Positions 63,345 to 64,000 of a stretch of DNA of 64,000 bases are shown here, piece after piece; the stretch's first letter is position 1; each line of letters opens with the position of its first letter. Source of the DNA: an uncultured Bacilli bacterium (lineage in GTDB: Bacteria > Bacillota_I > Bacilli_A > RF39 > UBA660); assembly GCA_934148845.1 (NCBI GenBank), contig CAKPDH010000001.1, positions 248,001 to 312,000 of the forward strand. Reading direction: 5' to 3'. The notes beneath the pieces are model-generated. The model had not been told where the DNA came from. It ran no database searches and was given only the letters and a program-made list of their open reading frames with translations. The translations under genes were made by a program, and so were the position numbers.

Positions 63345-64000
63345 TTATCCTGTATAAGTTACATCTCCATCAGTATATTTAATAACCGTTCCTTTAGGAA
63401 ATACGCTTGATCCAAATGTAACGGCCCCTTTAGGGCTATTAATTGTTACTGTTGGATTGTAATATTGTTCCTTACAACCATTTGACTTATAGAAAGCTTT
63501 GTAACCTATATAACTAATTCCACTACCAATAGTAATTTCTCTCAAAGGATTGCAATGAAATGCATTATCTTCTATACTAGTTACACTATCTGGAATTATT
63601 ATACTAGTTAAGTTGTTATTTTCGAAAGCTTTGGAACCTATATCACTAAGACCATCTGGTAAAACTATCTCAGTTAAATTGTTATTTTCGAAAGCCCCTC
63701 TCGCATAATTACTTCCAATAGTTTTAAGCTCAGATGGTAACGTTAATTTAGTTAAATTAGTGCTTGCAAATGCACCTCCTGATATCGTAGTTATTTTATT
63801 TGGTAAAACTAATGTTTCTAATTTATTACCAGCAAAAGCATCATCACCTATACTTGTTACACTATCTGGAAATTCAATTTTTGTAATGGAATTATAGCCA
63901 AATCCAGTTAATTCCGTAAGCTTAATATCATTAGGAAATTTAATTTCAGTAATATTGTTACCCTCAAAAGCATATTTACCTATACTTGTTACACTATTTG
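63345..64000 (-). CDS. BspA-type leucine-rich repeat protein, 3' part only
   Basis: The frame is open from the window edge to the stop at 63345; the start lies beyond 64000. About 218 residues are visible, made of seven or more LRR_5 repeats of about 22-24 residues (for example PDSVTSIGDDAFAGNKLETL, LPDGLSDIGSKAFENNNLTS), then a Cys-containing segment and VTFGSSVFPKGTVIKYTDGD at the C-terminus. The shared C-terminal cap with the prepilin-LRR protein suggests it too has a prepilin N-terminus, which cannot be seen here. Confidence 0.85.
   Translation of the reverse strand, partial: NSVTSIGKYAFEGNNITEIKFPNDIKLTELTGFGYNSITKIEFPDSVTSIGDDAFAGNKLETLVLPNKITTISGGAFASTNLTKLTLPSELKTIGSNYARGAFENNNLTEIVLPDGLSDIGSKAFENNNLTSIIIPDSVTSIEDNAFHCNPLREITIGSGISYIGYKAFYKSNGCKEQYYNPTVTINSPKGAVTFGSSVFPKGTVIKYTDGDVTYTG

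Noticed and set aside
1..64000. tRNA, rRNA, CRISPR arrays or complete insertion sequences
   Set aside because: No cloverleaf, repeat-spacer array or transposase was found when reading both strands; absence is by eye only.

Overview
The window comes from a low-GC, AT-rich Gram-positive bacterium, probably an uncultured gut-type member of the Bacilli close to the walled relatives of the Mollicutes (RF39-like). This placement is inferred from gene content and composition, not from a database search. Supporting points: TGA works as a stop codon (for example cmk, whose stop overlaps the alaS start as ATGA), so the genetic code is standard; there are sortase, CpsB/C/D, type IV pilin-like and SigE/SigK-like genes; and nearly every gene is on the minus strand.

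Region 1 (1-18.9 kb) is mostly housekeeping. It holds a cut-off P-loop ATPase, topoisomerase IV (parE-parC), an operon of AI-2E-type permease, dNMP kinase, cmk, a compact alaS and a Smr protein, then proS-frr and uvrC. Next come a secreted dockerin protein and a membrane-anchored cohesin protein in one operon, a 42-residue membrane peptide, a SigE/SigK-like sigma factor, a VanZ-like protein, and a 548-residue protein with two HEPN-type R-N-x3-H motifs.

Region 2 (19-30.2 kb) is a polysaccharide locus. It is transcribed from a promoter overlapped by a perfect 22-bp palindrome and runs from a priming sugar transferase through two GT4 enzymes, a pyruvyl transferase, an FrhB-like protein, a Stealth phosphotransferase, another GT4, Wzy and Wzx. 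It ends in a chimeric gene that joins a mobile-element sigma-factor N-terminus, with its attenuator leader, to the C-terminal part of an FrhB-like protein.

Region 3 (30.2-38 kb) is an accessory island. It has two paralogous unknown genes, an intact and a decayed DUF1016 nuclease, and a DinD gene with an unknown partner. These sit next to and between two copies of the comEC 3' end, which share a perfect 283-bp repeat. comEC itself has two apparent single-base frameshifts; comEA is intact.

Region 4 (38-51 kb) begins with a roughly 600-nt intergenic RNA candidate that has its own promoter, terminator and long-range stems. A second polysaccharide locus follows: PssE, a Wzy-PssD fusion, five GT2 enzymes, FrhB-like, Wzx, pyruvyl transferase and a WecA/TagO-type initiating transferase.

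Region 5 (51-64 kb) is about the cell surface. It contains a prepilin-like gene whose reading frame passes through an 11-base poly-G tract (a probable ON/OFF switch), priA, a membrane-embedded sortase, and the cpsC-cpsD-cpsB regulators. It continues with a Nudix-kinase fusion in an operon with a class I glutamine amidotransferase, a prepilin carrying BspA-type leucine-rich repeats, and a second BspA-type protein cut by the window edge.
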